A stretch of 64,000 nt of DNA from Aquificota bacterium. GTDB taxonomy: Bacteria; Aquificota; Aquificia; Aquificales; Aquificaceae. Every line of letters starts with the position of its first letter. The first letter of the stretch is position 1. The position numbers and the translations under genes are program-made. Of this stretch, positions 34,871 to 44,243 are shown piece by piece. Below the pieces are notes generated by a model that saw only the letters and a list, made by a program, of their open reading frames with translations, did no database searches and was not told the DNA's origin. The stretch lies in contig JAADEH010000012.1 of the NCBI GenBank assembly GCA_013153495.1, positions 248,001 to 312,000 of the forward strand. Reading direction: 5' to 3'.

Positions 34871-36247
34871 ATGGAAAAGCCTTGGTCCGGAAGGTTCTCG
34901 GAAGGGACGGACGAGTTCGTAGAAGAGTTCACCGAGTCGGTAAGCTACGACAGGGAGCTTGCGCTCGAAGACATAGAGCAAAACATAGCCCACGTCAAAA
35001 CTCTGCTTAAGGCGGGAGTTCTCAAAGAGGAAGAGGCAAAGGAGCTTATAAAGGGCTTAAAAGAAATAAAAAAGGACATAGAGGAAGGAAACTTCGAATG
35101 GAAAAGGGAACTGGAAGACGTCCACATGAACATAGAAGCGGAGCTGACCAAGAGGATAGGGGAGCTTGGGGGAAAACTCCACACGGGAAGGTCGAGGAAC
35201 GACCAGGTTACTACCGACGAGAAACTCTTTCTGAAAAGGGAAACTCAGGAAATAGTTGAGCTTTTGAAGTCTCTCAGGAGGGTTCTCGTATCTCTTGCCC
35301 AGAGGAGCGTAGATGTAATACTCCCCGCTTATACGCACCTTCAGAGGGCACAGCCCATAAGGCTTGCTCACTACTTCCTCGCATACAGGGAAGGGTTTTT
35401 GAAGGATACGGAGAGGTTTTTAGATTGCTACCGCAGAATTGACGAACTCACCTTGGGAAGCGGAGCGGTTGCGGGTGTTGACTTCCCCTTAGACAGGTTC
35501 TACACAGCTCAGCTGTTGGGCTTTTCACGGGTTGCGAGGAACTCCCTCTATGCCACTTCCGACAGGGACTTTATTGCGGAGTTTCTGTTTGCCTGTGCCG
35601 TTACCGGAATGAGGCTCTCGAGACTGGCGGAAGACCTGATAATATGGTCCTCGGAAGAGTTTTCCTACGTTGAACTTCCCGACAAGCTCTGCACGGGTAG
35701 CTCGATAATGCCCCAGAAGAAAAATCCCGACGTGTTAGAGCTTATAAGGGGTAAGACCGGTAGGCTATACGGAAATTTAATTTCCCTGTTAACCGTTCTT
35801 AAAGGACTTCCCACCGCTTACAACCGGGACCTTCAGGAGGACAAGGAGCCTCTCTTTGACTCGGTTAAAACCTTAAAGGGGTCTCTTGTGGGTATGCGGA
35901 AAGTGTTGGAGGGTCTTCAGGTAAGGGCGGACCGCATGCTTTCCAATGCGGGGAACTTCGTTCTTATAACTGACGTTGCCAATTACCTCGCTTCCAAGGG
36001 AGTTCCCTTCCGGAAGGCTCATCACATTGCGGGGAGCATAGTCTCATACCTGCTCGAAAAGGGGAAGAGGCTCGAAGAGATGAGCCTTGAGGAGTTTAAG
36101 AACTTCTCGGACCTCTTTGAAGAGGACATATTCGAGATACTCACTCCCGAGAAGGTGGCGGACCGAAGAAAAACCTACGGCGGAACTTCCAAGGAAGAAG
36201 TGCTAAGAATTATCGAGGTAGCTAAGAGGGAGGAGGGCATGGTTTAA
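34871..36247 (+). CDS. argH: Argininosuccinate lyase
   Basis: MEKPWSGRFSEGTDEFVEEF, HTGRSRNDQV, GSSIMPQKKNPD. Confidence 0.97.
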   Translation: MEKPWSGRFSEGTDEFVEEFTESVSYDRELALEDIEQNIAHVKTLLKAGVLKEEEAKELIKGLKEIKKDIEEGNFEWKRELEDVHMNIEAELTKRIGELGGKLHTGRSRNDQVTTDEKLFLKRETQEIVELLKSLRRVLVSLAQRSVDVILPAYTHLQRAQPIRLAHYFLAYREGFLKDTERFLDCYRRIDELTLGSGAVAGVDFPLDRFYTAQLLGFSRVARNSLYATSDRDFIAEFLFACAVTGMRLSRLAEDLIIWSSEEFSYVELPDKLCTGSSIMPQKKNPDVLELIRGKTGRLYGNLISLLTVLKGLPTAYNRDLQEDKEPLFDSVKTLKGSLVGMRKVLEGLQVRADRMLSNAGNFVLITDVANYLASKGVPFRKAHHIAGSIVSYLLEKGKRLEEMSLEEFKNFSDLFEEDIFEILTPEKVADRRKTYGGTSKEEVLRIIEVAKREEGMV

Positions 36248-37191
36248 AGCAAGACTATTCCCTTTGCTCTGTGCCTTATTATGGAAATCGCAACCGCAAC
36301 CGAGAGATAAATCATCAGGGTAGTAAGACCTAAGAAGGAAAGGAGTTTTATATAGGCAAAGCTCTGGTCCACATATCTTATGAGCAGTCCCCCGAAGTTG
36401 TCCAAGAGGGCAAAGGAGAGGGTAAGAAGGCTCAGGATGGTTTTCCTCTTTATGTTGGTAAAGAAGGCAAAGTGCACGAGGGTAAAGAGGTATATGGACA
36501 TGGCTATTATGTGGGGGCTTATGACGCTGAGCATTCCCTCGAGGGTTTTGGGTCTTATGAATTTCTGAGGGTTTCCTAAGTAATACTGTGCCACGCCGTC
36601 AGGCGTCATTCCAAGTTTAACTAAAAATAAAAAAAAATTTAGAACCGCAAAGAGAACGCTCGAACTTACGAAAATGAACACGAGGGCATATAGTATGGTT
36701 CTTTCGGGTGGCTCTTCCTTTTCTTTTGATAGATAAAGTTTGAGGGACAGGGCTATCATAGCTCCCGTGGAGAGCTGGAATAGTATAAAGGAGAGTATTT
36801 TTGGGTATATGAAGAGGGGTGAAAGGTAGTAAACCGCAAAGCTGAGGGTTATGTCCGCAAAGAGCGTTGTGAAGGAAATAGCTATTAGGAAGATTTTTAC
36901 CTTTTCCCTTATGCACTTGTGAAGGAATATGGAAGCTAAGACGAGAATGTAGGTTATTTGCAGGAAGAGTTGAATGTGAATGTCCTCCAAAAGCTGTCCG
37001 AGGGGGAGTTTTTCGGGAAATTCGGGGTCCGTGAAGAAGTAGGCAAAGGCTTTTTGGTATGTGAGACCGAACTTGTAGTGGTAGAAGAGCCAACTTATAA
37101 ACCAGAAAAGTAATGCGGACAGGAGGAAGAAGACCACCGTTATGTATAGGGGCTTGTTGTTTTTTATGTTGGAGGATATGAAGAACCTCAT
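36244..37191 (-). CDS. Polytopic membrane protein of unknown function
   Basis: 315 aa with about 8 hydrophobic segments; start overlaps upstream FMN-binding gene stop. Confidence 0.75.
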   Translation of the reverse strand: MRFFISSNIKNNKPLYITVVFFLLSALLFWFISWLFYHYKFGLTYQKAFAYFFTDPEFPEKLPLGQLLEDIHIQLFLQITYILVLASIFLHKCIREKVKIFLIAISFTTLFADITLSFAVYYLSPLFIYPKILSFILFQLSTGAMIALSLKLYLSKEKEEPPERTILYALVFIFVSSSVLFAVLNFFLFLVKLGMTPDGVAQYYLGNPQKFIRPKTLEGMLSVISPHIIAMSIYLFTLVHFAFFTNIKRKTILSLLTLSFALLDNFGGLLIRYVDQSFAYIKLLSFLGLTTLMIYLSVAVAISIIRHRAKGIVLL

Positions 37192-37727
37192 TTTTCACTC
37201 TCTCCGAAGAGAACTTTCCATAGAGCTAAGGCTCTGCGGGACGCTTTGGTGATGGCTCTTGCGGTGAGGGTAGCTCCGGTCATGTTGGGTATGTCCCTCT
37301 TTAGTCTGAGGGGGTCTTTGCCGAGGGACTTTCCTTTAAAGAGTGCAAGCCAGTTTTCGTCAGCCATGTATTCTAAGGGTTCGTTGAAGGACAGGACCTC
37401 TATTGCCTCTATCTCCCCTTTCGGGTTTATCACGAACAGGACGCTCTCTGTATGGGTTCTCACCCGGTGTATGTCAACGTATCCGTAGGCTACGGTGCGG
37501 GAGTTTTTCTTCACGAGATAAAAGGAGACGAGCCTTGAGTCTATGGGCACTTTCCCGAGCTTTTCCGCAAGTTTTTTCTGCTCTTTCGTTAGAACGAAGT
37601 TCTTGACCTCAACGGTCGCACCAGGGAACAGAGCCTGCAGGGCTTTCTCGGGTGTGTTGAAGTCCCTTTCGAGGGAGAAGCTCACCAGGCTGAGGGCGGA
37701 GAGGATAAGGAGAAGAAAGTTCCTCAT
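37188..37727 (-). CDS. Exported FMN-binding domain protein
   Basis: Signal peptide MRNFLLLILSALSLVSFS; DIPNMTGATLTARAITKASRRAL matches FMN-binding/flavinylation-type motif. Confidence 0.78.
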   Translation of the reverse strand: MRNFLLLILSALSLVSFSLERDFNTPEKALQALFPGATVEVKNFVLTKEQKKLAEKLGKVPIDSRLVSFYLVKKNSRTVAYGYVDIHRVRTHTESVLFVINPKGEIEAIEVLSFNEPLEYMADENWLALFKGKSLGKDPLRLKRDIPNMTGATLTARAITKASRRALALWKVLFGESEK

Positions 37728-37849
37728 CGTAAGAAAATTATAAACAAAATTTACATTCAATCTCAATTTTAAAATCCTCCATAAGCTTATGCTAAATCCC
37801 TTATGAAGATTATCCACCTTTTGGAGTGTTCTATAATTAAAATCATCGA

Positions 37850-37936
37850 GCCGGAGTGGCGGAACTGGCAGACGCGGGGGATTCAAAATCCTCTGCCCGC
37901 AAGGGCGTGCGGGTTCGACTCCCGCCTCCGGCACCA
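37850..37936 (+). tRNA. tRNA-Leu (CAA), CCA encoded
   Basis: GCCGGAG...GGGGGATTCAAAATCCTC...variable arm...GGTTCGACTCC...CTCCGGC-A-CCA. Confidence 0.96.
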
Positions 37937-37959
37937 ATCCTGCCAACTCGGAGAAAGAG

Positions 37960-38742
37960 ATGCACGTTCTGCTGGTCGGTCTCGGGAATATGGGAATGAA
38001 GTATCTGGCAAAGCTCGAGGAGCTTGAAGCCTTGCCCGTTCTGTGCGACGTTGACCCCTACAAGAACGTAAAGAAGTATCCCTTCTACTGCCACTTCGGT
38101 GATGTGAAGGAGAATCTGTCGAGGGTGATAGTGGCGGTGGACCCGGTTCACCACGTGGAGATAGCCCGGGAATTTCTATCCAAAGGAGTTCCCGTTCTGC
38201 TGGAAAAGCCCCCCGCAAGGAGCAGTGAGGAGTTTCGCACCATAGCGCAGGACGAGAACCTCGAAATATCGGAGATAGAGCTTTACTCCTTTCCGGTAAA
38301 AAATCTTCCGAAGGACCTCAGCGTGGAAGAGATACTCATAGAGAGGCTCAACAAGGGAAGGGGATACATCAATCCCCTTTGGGACTTGGCTTGGCACGAC
38401 ATGTATATACTCCAATACCTCTTCGGAGACATAGAGCTGGAAAGCTTTAAAGAAGGCGACATCTGGGAGCTAAGAGGAAAGGCGGGGGGAGTTCCCTTCC
38501 TGCTCAGGGTTGCCTGGGAATACGGAGGAGATGTAGTCAGGAAATGGACTTTAAGGACCTCGCAGGGCGAGGTTGTTATGGATTTCTTACGGGAGGAGCT
38601 TCACCTGGGTAAAAGCGTTCTCAGAAAGCCCCGGGGAGATAAGCTCCTGGATATGGTCAGGGATTTCGTGGAGGGGAACAGGCGGGAAGGTTCGACCGCA
38701 CGGGCTTTGAGAAACTTGGAGCTTTTGGAGTCCCTATCTTAA
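37960..38742 (+). CDS. Gfo/Idh/MocA-like oxidoreductase
   Basis: MHVLLVGLGNMGMKYLAKLEEL Rossmann start; AREFLSKGVPVLLEKPPA (EKP motif). Confidence 0.82.
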   Translation: MHVLLVGLGNMGMKYLAKLEELEALPVLCDVDPYKNVKKYPFYCHFGDVKENLSRVIVAVDPVHHVEIAREFLSKGVPVLLEKPPARSSEEFRTIAQDENLEISEIELYSFPVKNLPKDLSVEEILIERLNKGRGYINPLWDLAWHDMYILQYLFGDIELESFKEGDIWELRGKAGGVPFLLRVAWEYGGDVVRKWTLRTSQGEVVMDFLREELHLGKSVLRKPRGDKLLDMVRDFVEGNRREGSTARALRNLELLESLS

Positions 38743-39479
38743 CCGTATTTTTCGGTTTTTATGTTCTCCTTGGGCACTCCCAGACCGAGGAGCAGTTCCT
38801 TCATGTCCTCCACGAACTTGGGCGGTCCGCAGAGGTAGTATAGGTTCTCCTCCAGCCGGGGCACTTCCGCAAGTATCATGTCCTTGTTTATTCTTCCCCT
38901 GTATCCCTTCCAGTCCTCGGGTGCGCTTCTGGTCAGCGTTATCTTTATGTTCATGTTCGGTAGCTTTGAAAGTTCCTCAAGCTCCCTGCGGTAGATTATT
39001 TCCTCGTAAGAGGTGTAGGAAACCAGAAGGGTAGCTTCCACCTGACTTAGTCCCTTGTCCCTTATGTATCTGAGTATGGACATGAGGGGAACTACACCGC
39101 TTCCCGCTCCGAGAAGAACGACCTTTTGGGACATGTCTTCGGTCCAGAAGAACTTACCGTAAGGTCCCTTTATGAAAAACCTGTCCCCTACCTTAGTCTG
39201 AGTGGTAAGGAGAACTGAAGCCTTTCCCCCTTCCATGCGCTTGACCGTAAGCTCGAGCCTGTTTTTGGACAGAGGGCTGGAAGCTATGGAGTAGGCTCTT
39301 CTGAGTTCCTCACCGGTCGGCGGATAGGGAACTTTTAGCATCACATACTGTCCCGGGTAGAAGTCGAAGTCGTATCCCGAAATGTCAAAAACGAGGGTCC
39401 TCGTTGTAGGCGTCTCCTCTATAACCTCCACCACGGGAGCTACCATTTCCGTCAGGGGTTTCCTTTCAAGCTCTATCAC
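38739..39479 (-). CDS. FNR-type FAD/NAD(P) oxidoreductase
   Basis: RRAYSIASSP, GPYGKFF, LLGAGSGVVPLMSILRY, YYLCGPPKFVEDM; GTG start overlapping upstream stop. Confidence 0.9.
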   Translation of the reverse strand: MIELERKPLTEMVAPVVEVIEETPTTRTLVFDISGYDFDFYPGQYVMLKVPYPPTGEELRRAYSIASSPLSKNRLELTVKRMEGGKASVLLTTQTKVGDRFFIKGPYGKFFWTEDMSQKVVLLGAGSGVVPLMSILRYIRDKGLSQVEATLLVSYTSYEEIIYRRELEELSKLPNMNIKITLTRSAPEDWKGYRGRINKDMILAEVPRLEENLYYLCGPPKFVEDMKELLLGLGVPKENIKTEKYG

Positions 39480-40150
39480 TGCTGACCTTCCTTTTTGAGT
39501 TTTTCGTAGGTTGCTATTATATACCCGAGGAAGGCGTTTTCTGGCTGGGCACCTACGAACTCTGCAACACCGTTATTAAGAACTATCTTGGGAACACCGA
39601 CTACCTGAAACTTTTCCGCAAGGTCGGGGTTTTCGGAAGCGTCTATAACCTTGGCGGTTATGTAGTCGCTCGCTAAGGCAAAGTTGTATGCCATGACCGC
39701 TGCGGCGGGACAGTATCCGCAGGAAGTGGTTACGAACACCATTATCTCTATGGGAATGTCTATCTGCTTTACAAGCTCTAAGGTTTTTTCCGACAGGTTG
39801 GGCTTTCTCTTGGAGACTTGAAGTATTCCCTGAACGAGGGTGCTGAACTCAAGTCCTGCGGGAAGACCTATATACCTTATCCCGTAATCCTTGTCCCCTT
39901 CTATCACTATGGTGGGTATCCGGTCCACACCGTATTTTTCGGCAAGCTCCTTGTCCAGCACGGGTGTGTGAACCTCATACTTGAGCTTGTCCTCTCCCAC
40001 CACATCTACAAGCTCCTTGAGAAGCTCTTCGACGGTCTGACAGCTTTCACAGCCTATGGCTTGGGAAAAGACCTTTATGGTTACGGGTTCTTTAAACTCC
40101 TTCTCGAATATGTCCTTTATCTGAGTTCGGACATCCAGTCCTAACAGCAT
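39476..40150 (-). CDS. Protein disulfide oxidoreductase (double thioredoxin fold, glutaredoxin-like)
   Basis: Two CxxC motifs: CESC and CGYC in tandem thioredoxin-like domains. Confidence 0.88.
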   Translation of the reverse strand: MLLGLDVRTQIKDIFEKEFKEPVTIKVFSQAIGCESCQTVEELLKELVDVVGEDKLKYEVHTPVLDKELAEKYGVDRIPTIVIEGDKDYGIRYIGLPAGLEFSTLVQGILQVSKRKPNLSEKTLELVKQIDIPIEIMVFVTTSCGYCPAAAVMAYNFALASDYITAKVIDASENPDLAEKFQVVGVPKIVLNNGVAEFVGAQPENAFLGYIIATYEKLKKEGQQ

Positions 40151-40210
40151 CTCTTCACCTCCTTTTAAGATTTTTAGAATATTAATATATTCTTAATTCC
40201 TTAATCTGCA

Positions 40211-40897
40211 TCAAAAAAGACTGTCCCTCCTTACACGCTGTAGCAGGTTGTGGGCAAGGCGTGTAGGTTCCGGAATTCTATACTTGGAAGTTTTGAGAAC
40301 GAGACTTACTGCGGTCTTCAAGCTAATCCTGTGTCCTACCGAGACGAAAACGGGAGAAACCCTATCCTTTGTTCTCACCACAGCTCCCACTATCCTGTCC
40401 CTGTATCTGAGGTATGAATAGCTACCTCTATCTGGAGGAGGTTCTTTATAGTATCCGAAGAGCTTACTTTTGGCAACACCCACGCTCACTTCCCCCGTTT
40501 CCACCCCGAAGTGAGAAGCTATACCGCAACCCCGGGGGTGTGCCGTCCCCTGACCGTCTATGAAAAAGACGTCGGGCTTTACCTTAGCCTTTTCGTAGAG
40601 CTTAAGGAGCAGGGGCATCTCCCTGAAGGCTAAAAAGGTGGGTATGTAGGGAAAGCTGACCGTGTCCTCCACCACGAGGTTATAAATGGGTTTTAGAGTC
40701 TTCAGCTCTATCACCACGAGGCTTGCCCAAGCTCTTGTGGGGTTCTGGTCTATCTTCTCAAAGGTCAGGTCCATGCCTCCTACGGTTTCTACGGTTTCAA
40801 AGTCGTCCTTCTGAATTACCTTCTTTGCACACTCTATCTGTATTCTCTTTAATTCCTCTACGGACAGCTCGTCTCCGCTTTGTGCACCTTTCCCCAA
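40211..40897 (-). CDS. nfi: Endonuclease V
   Basis: [53 protein letters not shown]; exact start uncertain. Confidence 0.93.
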   Translation of the reverse strand: MGKGAQSGDELSVEELKRIQIECAKKVIQKDDFETVETVGGMDLTFEKIDQNPTRAWASLVVIELKTLKPIYNLVVEDTVSFPYIPTFLAFREMPLLLKLYEKAKVKPDVFFIDGQGTAHPRGCGIASHFGVETGEVSVGVAKSKLFGYYKEPPPDRGSYSYLRYRDRIVGAVVRTKDRVSPVFVSVGHRISLKTAVSLVLKTSKYRIPEPTRLAHNLLQRVRRDSLF

Positions 40898-41457
40898 GGG
40901 CTTTCCTCCTCAAAAACTTCGCTCCTAAATTTATACACCTTAACCTTCGGGTCTTTCCAGCAGTCTTTTGAAAGACCTGCCTTAAGGCAGGTGTGTTCTA
41001 AAAACTCTTCCGCACTCCAGCCGTATCTTACAGGAACCTGCGGTAGGAGTAGTCCCCTGATACCTTCCCTTTCCACCATAAGTCCGTCTTTGCCTACCTC
41101 TACAGCTTGGGGGAGGAACTCTTTGGTAACTTCCTCCGGAGGGGTAAGTATGGAAAGCTCCCATATTACGCTGTCAAACTCCTCCTTCTGAAGGGGAGGG
41201 AAGCGAGGGTCCTTGAAGGAAGCGCTAAGGGAAGAGTGAATGACCCCATACCACAGAGGGTAAATCGGATAGGGAATTCCCACACATCCTCTCAGTTCCT
41301 TGTGCGGATAGGTAAGTATGGTGGTAAAAACCCCCATCTTCTGGGAGAACTTCTCCTTAATATCTTCCGGAACCTCTAAGTCTCTGCCTTCGAAGACGCT
41401 CAGAACAGCTTTCCTTCCGAGTTTTATAAGTTCCTCAGCTTCCCGAGAGCTTAGCAT
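40858..41457 (-). CDS. AMMECR1 domain protein
   Basis: [37 protein letters not shown]. Confidence 0.92.
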   Translation of the reverse strand: MLSSREAEELIKLGRKAVLSVFEGRDLEVPEDIKEKFSQKMGVFTTILTYPHKELRGCVGIPYPIYPLWYGVIHSSLSASFKDPRFPPLQKEEFDSVIWELSILTPPEEVTKEFLPQAVEVGKDGLMVEREGIRGLLLPQVPVRYGWSAEEFLEHTCLKAGLSKDCWKDPKVKVYKFRSEVFEEESPWGKVHKAETSCP

Positions 41458-41863
41458 AAACCTCTTCCTCCAGTTTTCTGAACTTCTCCTCTTCCTCTCC
41501 ACCCCTTTCGTGGTCGTATCCGAGCAGGTGGATAACCCCGTGTATGAGTAGCCTTTTGACCTCTTCTTCGAGAGTGTGTCCCAGCTCTTGAGCCTGTCTT
41601 TTTGCCGTGTCGAGGGATATAACCACGTCCCCGAGTATAAGCCTGTCCCCGACCTTTTCTCCTATCGGAAAGGATAGGACGTCGGTGGGTTTGTCCTTTC
41701 CCCGGTAGGTTCTGTTCAGCTCCCTTATGTGCTCGTCGTTCGTTATGAGGACGCTAAGCTCGGTGTTTTCAAGTCCGAGGGCTTCAAGTATCCTGCGTGC
41801 CGTTTCCTCTACCGGACCCTTCTTCAGTCCCCTCTTCTTGAGTTTTATCTGAACTTCGTTCAT
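41435..41863 (-). CDS. ybeY: Endoribonuclease YbeY
   Basis: NRTYRGKDKPTDVLSFP, LLIHGVIHLLGYDHE; start set at MNEVQIK. Confidence 0.95.
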   Translation of the reverse strand: MNEVQIKLKKRGLKKGPVEETARRILEALGLENTELSVLITNDEHIRELNRTYRGKDKPTDVLSFPIGEKVGDRLILGDVVISLDTAKRQAQELGHTLEEEVKRLLIHGVIHLLGYDHERGGEEEEKFRKLEEEVYAKLSGS

Positions 41864-42821
41864 GGGCTTCGTATGCCTCAATAATCCTCGCAACTATAGG
41901 GTGTCTGACCACATCCTCCTGAGAGAACCACACGAACTCTATACCGGGCACTCCCTCGAGCACCCTCAAAGCCTGAACAAGTCCCGAGTGCTCCTTCTTG
42001 GGGAGGTCTATCTGGGTTATGTCCCCCGTTATGACCACCTTTGAGCCGAACCCTATCCTCGTGAGGAACATCTTCATCTGCTCCTTGGTGGCGTTTTGAG
42101 CTTCGTCGAGAATTATGAAGGCGTCGTTTAGGGTCCTTCCCCTCATGAAGGCGAGGGGGGCTATCTCTATTATGTTCCTTTCGAGCATATACATGGCTTT
42201 GTCGTAATCCACCATGTCGTATAAGGCATCGTATAGGGGTCTGAGGTAGGGGTCCACCTTCTCCGCTATGGTGCCGGGCAGAAAGCCGAGCTTCTCACCT
42301 GCTTCTACCGCAGGTCTCGTAAGGATTATCTTGTTTACCTTCTGTTCTTTGAGGTGGGCTAAAGCCATAGCCATGGCAAGGTAGGTCTTCCCCGTTCCTG
42401 CGGGACCTACTCCGAAGACCACGTCGTTTTCCTTTATAGCCTTGACATATCTCTTCTGGGTTTCGCTTTTGGGAACTATTGCTCTCCTTCTGTGGGTTAC
42501 GAGGATTATCTCCTCTTCTTCCCGGGGTATGTCCCTGTGTCCTTCGGTCTTCTCGAGGAAGTCCTTGGCGTATTCCCTGACCTCCCGAGCCGTCAGATGC
42601 TCCCTCTCGAGGCGGGACATAACCGCTTTCAGGAAGGAGACGAACTTTCTTACCTTCTCGTCCTCTCCCTTTATTATCAGCTCGGTTCCCCGGGGAACTA
42701 TGCGAACGTCAAAGAGTTTGGAGAAATACTTGACGTTTTCGTCCCCCCTTCCGACTACTGCGTAAAACCTCTCGTCGTATCTTCCGAGGTCTATTCTCTC
42801 CTCTAAGGCAACTCCGCTCAT
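41784..42821 (-). CDS. phoH: PhoH family ATPase
   Basis: GVGPAGTGKTYLAMAMA, LTRPAVEAGEKLGFLPG, ILDEAQNATKEQMKMFLTRIG. Confidence 0.95.
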   Translation of the reverse strand: MSGVALEERIDLGRYDERFYAVVGRGDENVKYFSKLFDVRIVPRGTELIIKGEDEKVRKFVSFLKAVMSRLEREHLTAREVREYAKDFLEKTEGHRDIPREEEEIILVTHRRRAIVPKSETQKRYVKAIKENDVVFGVGPAGTGKTYLAMAMALAHLKEQKVNKIILTRPAVEAGEKLGFLPGTIAEKVDPYLRPLYDALYDMVDYDKAMYMLERNIIEIAPLAFMRGRTLNDAFIILDEAQNATKEQMKMFLTRIGFGSKVVITGDITQIDLPKKEHSGLVQALRVLEGVPGIEFVWFSQEDVVRHPIVARIIEAYEAHERSSDKTQEEGTEEGSGRGNGTQDT

Positions 42822-42901
42822 TTCCTCTTGACTTTCTTAAGGTTGAGAATAAATATAGTTTCGGAATTTAAGAAAAACAACCTCAAGGAGGTGAAGACAG
42901 C

Positions 42902-43768
42902 ATGGCTTATATGCTGAGGACTGCCCTGCTCCTCGGACTGCTTACCGGAATACTGCTCTTCTTAGGTCATCTCATAGGCGGGCAGACCGGCGTGGTTATA
43001 GCTTTCGTGATAGCGGCGGTAATGAACTTCATGTCTTACTGGTTCTCGGACAAGATAGTGCTTTCTATGTATGGTGCTAAGGAGATTTCTTACGAAGAAG
43101 CTCCCTGGCTTCATCAAATGGTGGAGGACCTTGCCAGGAGGGCGGAAATACCGAAGCCCAAGATATATCTCGTTCCTATGGAACAGCCGAATGCTTTTGC
43201 AACCGGTCGTGGTCCTGGACATGCGGTGGTGGCGGTTACGAGGGGAATACTGGAGATACTCGACGAGGAGGAACTCAGAGGCGTTCTGGCTCACGAGATA
43301 GCCCACATAAAGAACAGGGACGTTCTGGTGGCTTCCATAGCGGCTACTATAGCGGGAGCCATATCGATGGTGGTTAACTTCCTCCAGTGGGCGCTGATAT
43401 TCGGTTGGGGCAGAGACGAGGAGGACAACAACCCTCTATCCGTAGTGGGTAGCCTTTTGCTTATAATCGTTACCCCCATAATTGCGGCGATAATCCAAAT
43501 GGCTATATCCCGCTCGAGGGAGTATCTGGCGGACGAGACGGGAGCATACATATGCGGTTGTCCCTTGGCTCTTGCGAGAGCGCTCGAGAAGATACACAAC
43601 TACGTTACCCAGGTCCCCGCAAGGGTTAATGAGGGAACAGCACACCTGTTTATAGAGAACCCTCTCAAAGGAGAGGGTCTTATGGAACTCTTCTCCACCC
43701 ACCCTTCCACCGAAAAGAGGATTGCAAGGCTCGTTGAGATAGCCCGTAAGATGGGTCAAGTAGCCTAA
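42902..43768 (+). CDS. htpX: Membrane protease HtpX
   Basis: VLAHEIAHIKNRDVL (HExxH), FSTHPSTEKRIARL. Confidence 0.95.
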   Translation: MAYMLRTALLLGLLTGILLFLGHLIGGQTGVVIAFVIAAVMNFMSYWFSDKIVLSMYGAKEISYEEAPWLHQMVEDLARRAEIPKPKIYLVPMEQPNAFATGRGPGHAVVAVTRGILEILDEEELRGVLAHEIAHIKNRDVLVASIAATIAGAISMVVNFLQWALIFGWGRDEEDNNPLSVVGSLLLIIVTPIIAAIIQMAISRSREYLADETGAYICGCPLALARALEKIHNYVTQVPARVNEGTAHLFIENPLKGEGLMELFSTHPSTEKRIARLVEIARKMGQVA

Positions 43769-44145
43769 GAAACTATCAGATAGACTTCAAGGTTTATCCT
43801 CTCCCAGGGGTTGGGGGACTCCCTCAGCCCCTTAATCTTCGCTTCCAACCTCTCTCCCCTATCCATAAGTTGAGCTATCACCGAGTTATCCACTCTCGGT
43901 ATGTATCCGAGCTTTCTCCCCCTCCATAGAACCTCGACCGCTTTGTGGTCGTAGGGGTTTTGTGGTTCCCTCCTAAGTTCGAGCCTATCCCCTACCTTTA
44001 ATTTGTTCCAGACTTTATCTCCTTCGTAGTATCGATAACCCGCTACGACGGTTTCGAGCAGAAGCACCTTTTTGGAGTTCGCTTTACCACTTACAACACT
44101 TGCAGGTAAAAGCAGTCCAGCCTTTAGGAGTTCCCTCCTGTTCAT
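43765..44145 (-). CDS. HIRAN-domain protein with N-terminal Tat-like signal
   Basis: ETVVAGYRYYEGDKVWNKLKVGDRLELRREPQNPYDHKAVEV...LGYIPR; N-terminus MNRRELLKAGLLLPASVVSGKA. Confidence 0.78.
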   Translation of the reverse strand: MNRRELLKAGLLLPASVVSGKANSKKVLLLETVVAGYRYYEGDKVWNKLKVGDRLELRREPQNPYDHKAVEVLWRGRKLGYIPRVDNSVIAQLMDRGERLEAKIKGLRESPNPWERINLEVYLIVS

Positions 44146-44243
44146 AGTGAATAGCAAGTTAAAACTCCCCTCCGTAAAGGTCAAGGGAAAATTACCCGAT
44201 AGGGTAGCTACGGTTCTAAAGTGTTAGAATAAGATACCTACAA

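Noticed and set aside
37728-37946. N-terminal extension of the FMN-binding ORF
   Set aside because: Would translate through tRNA-Leu on the opposite strand; the signal peptide starts at 37727.
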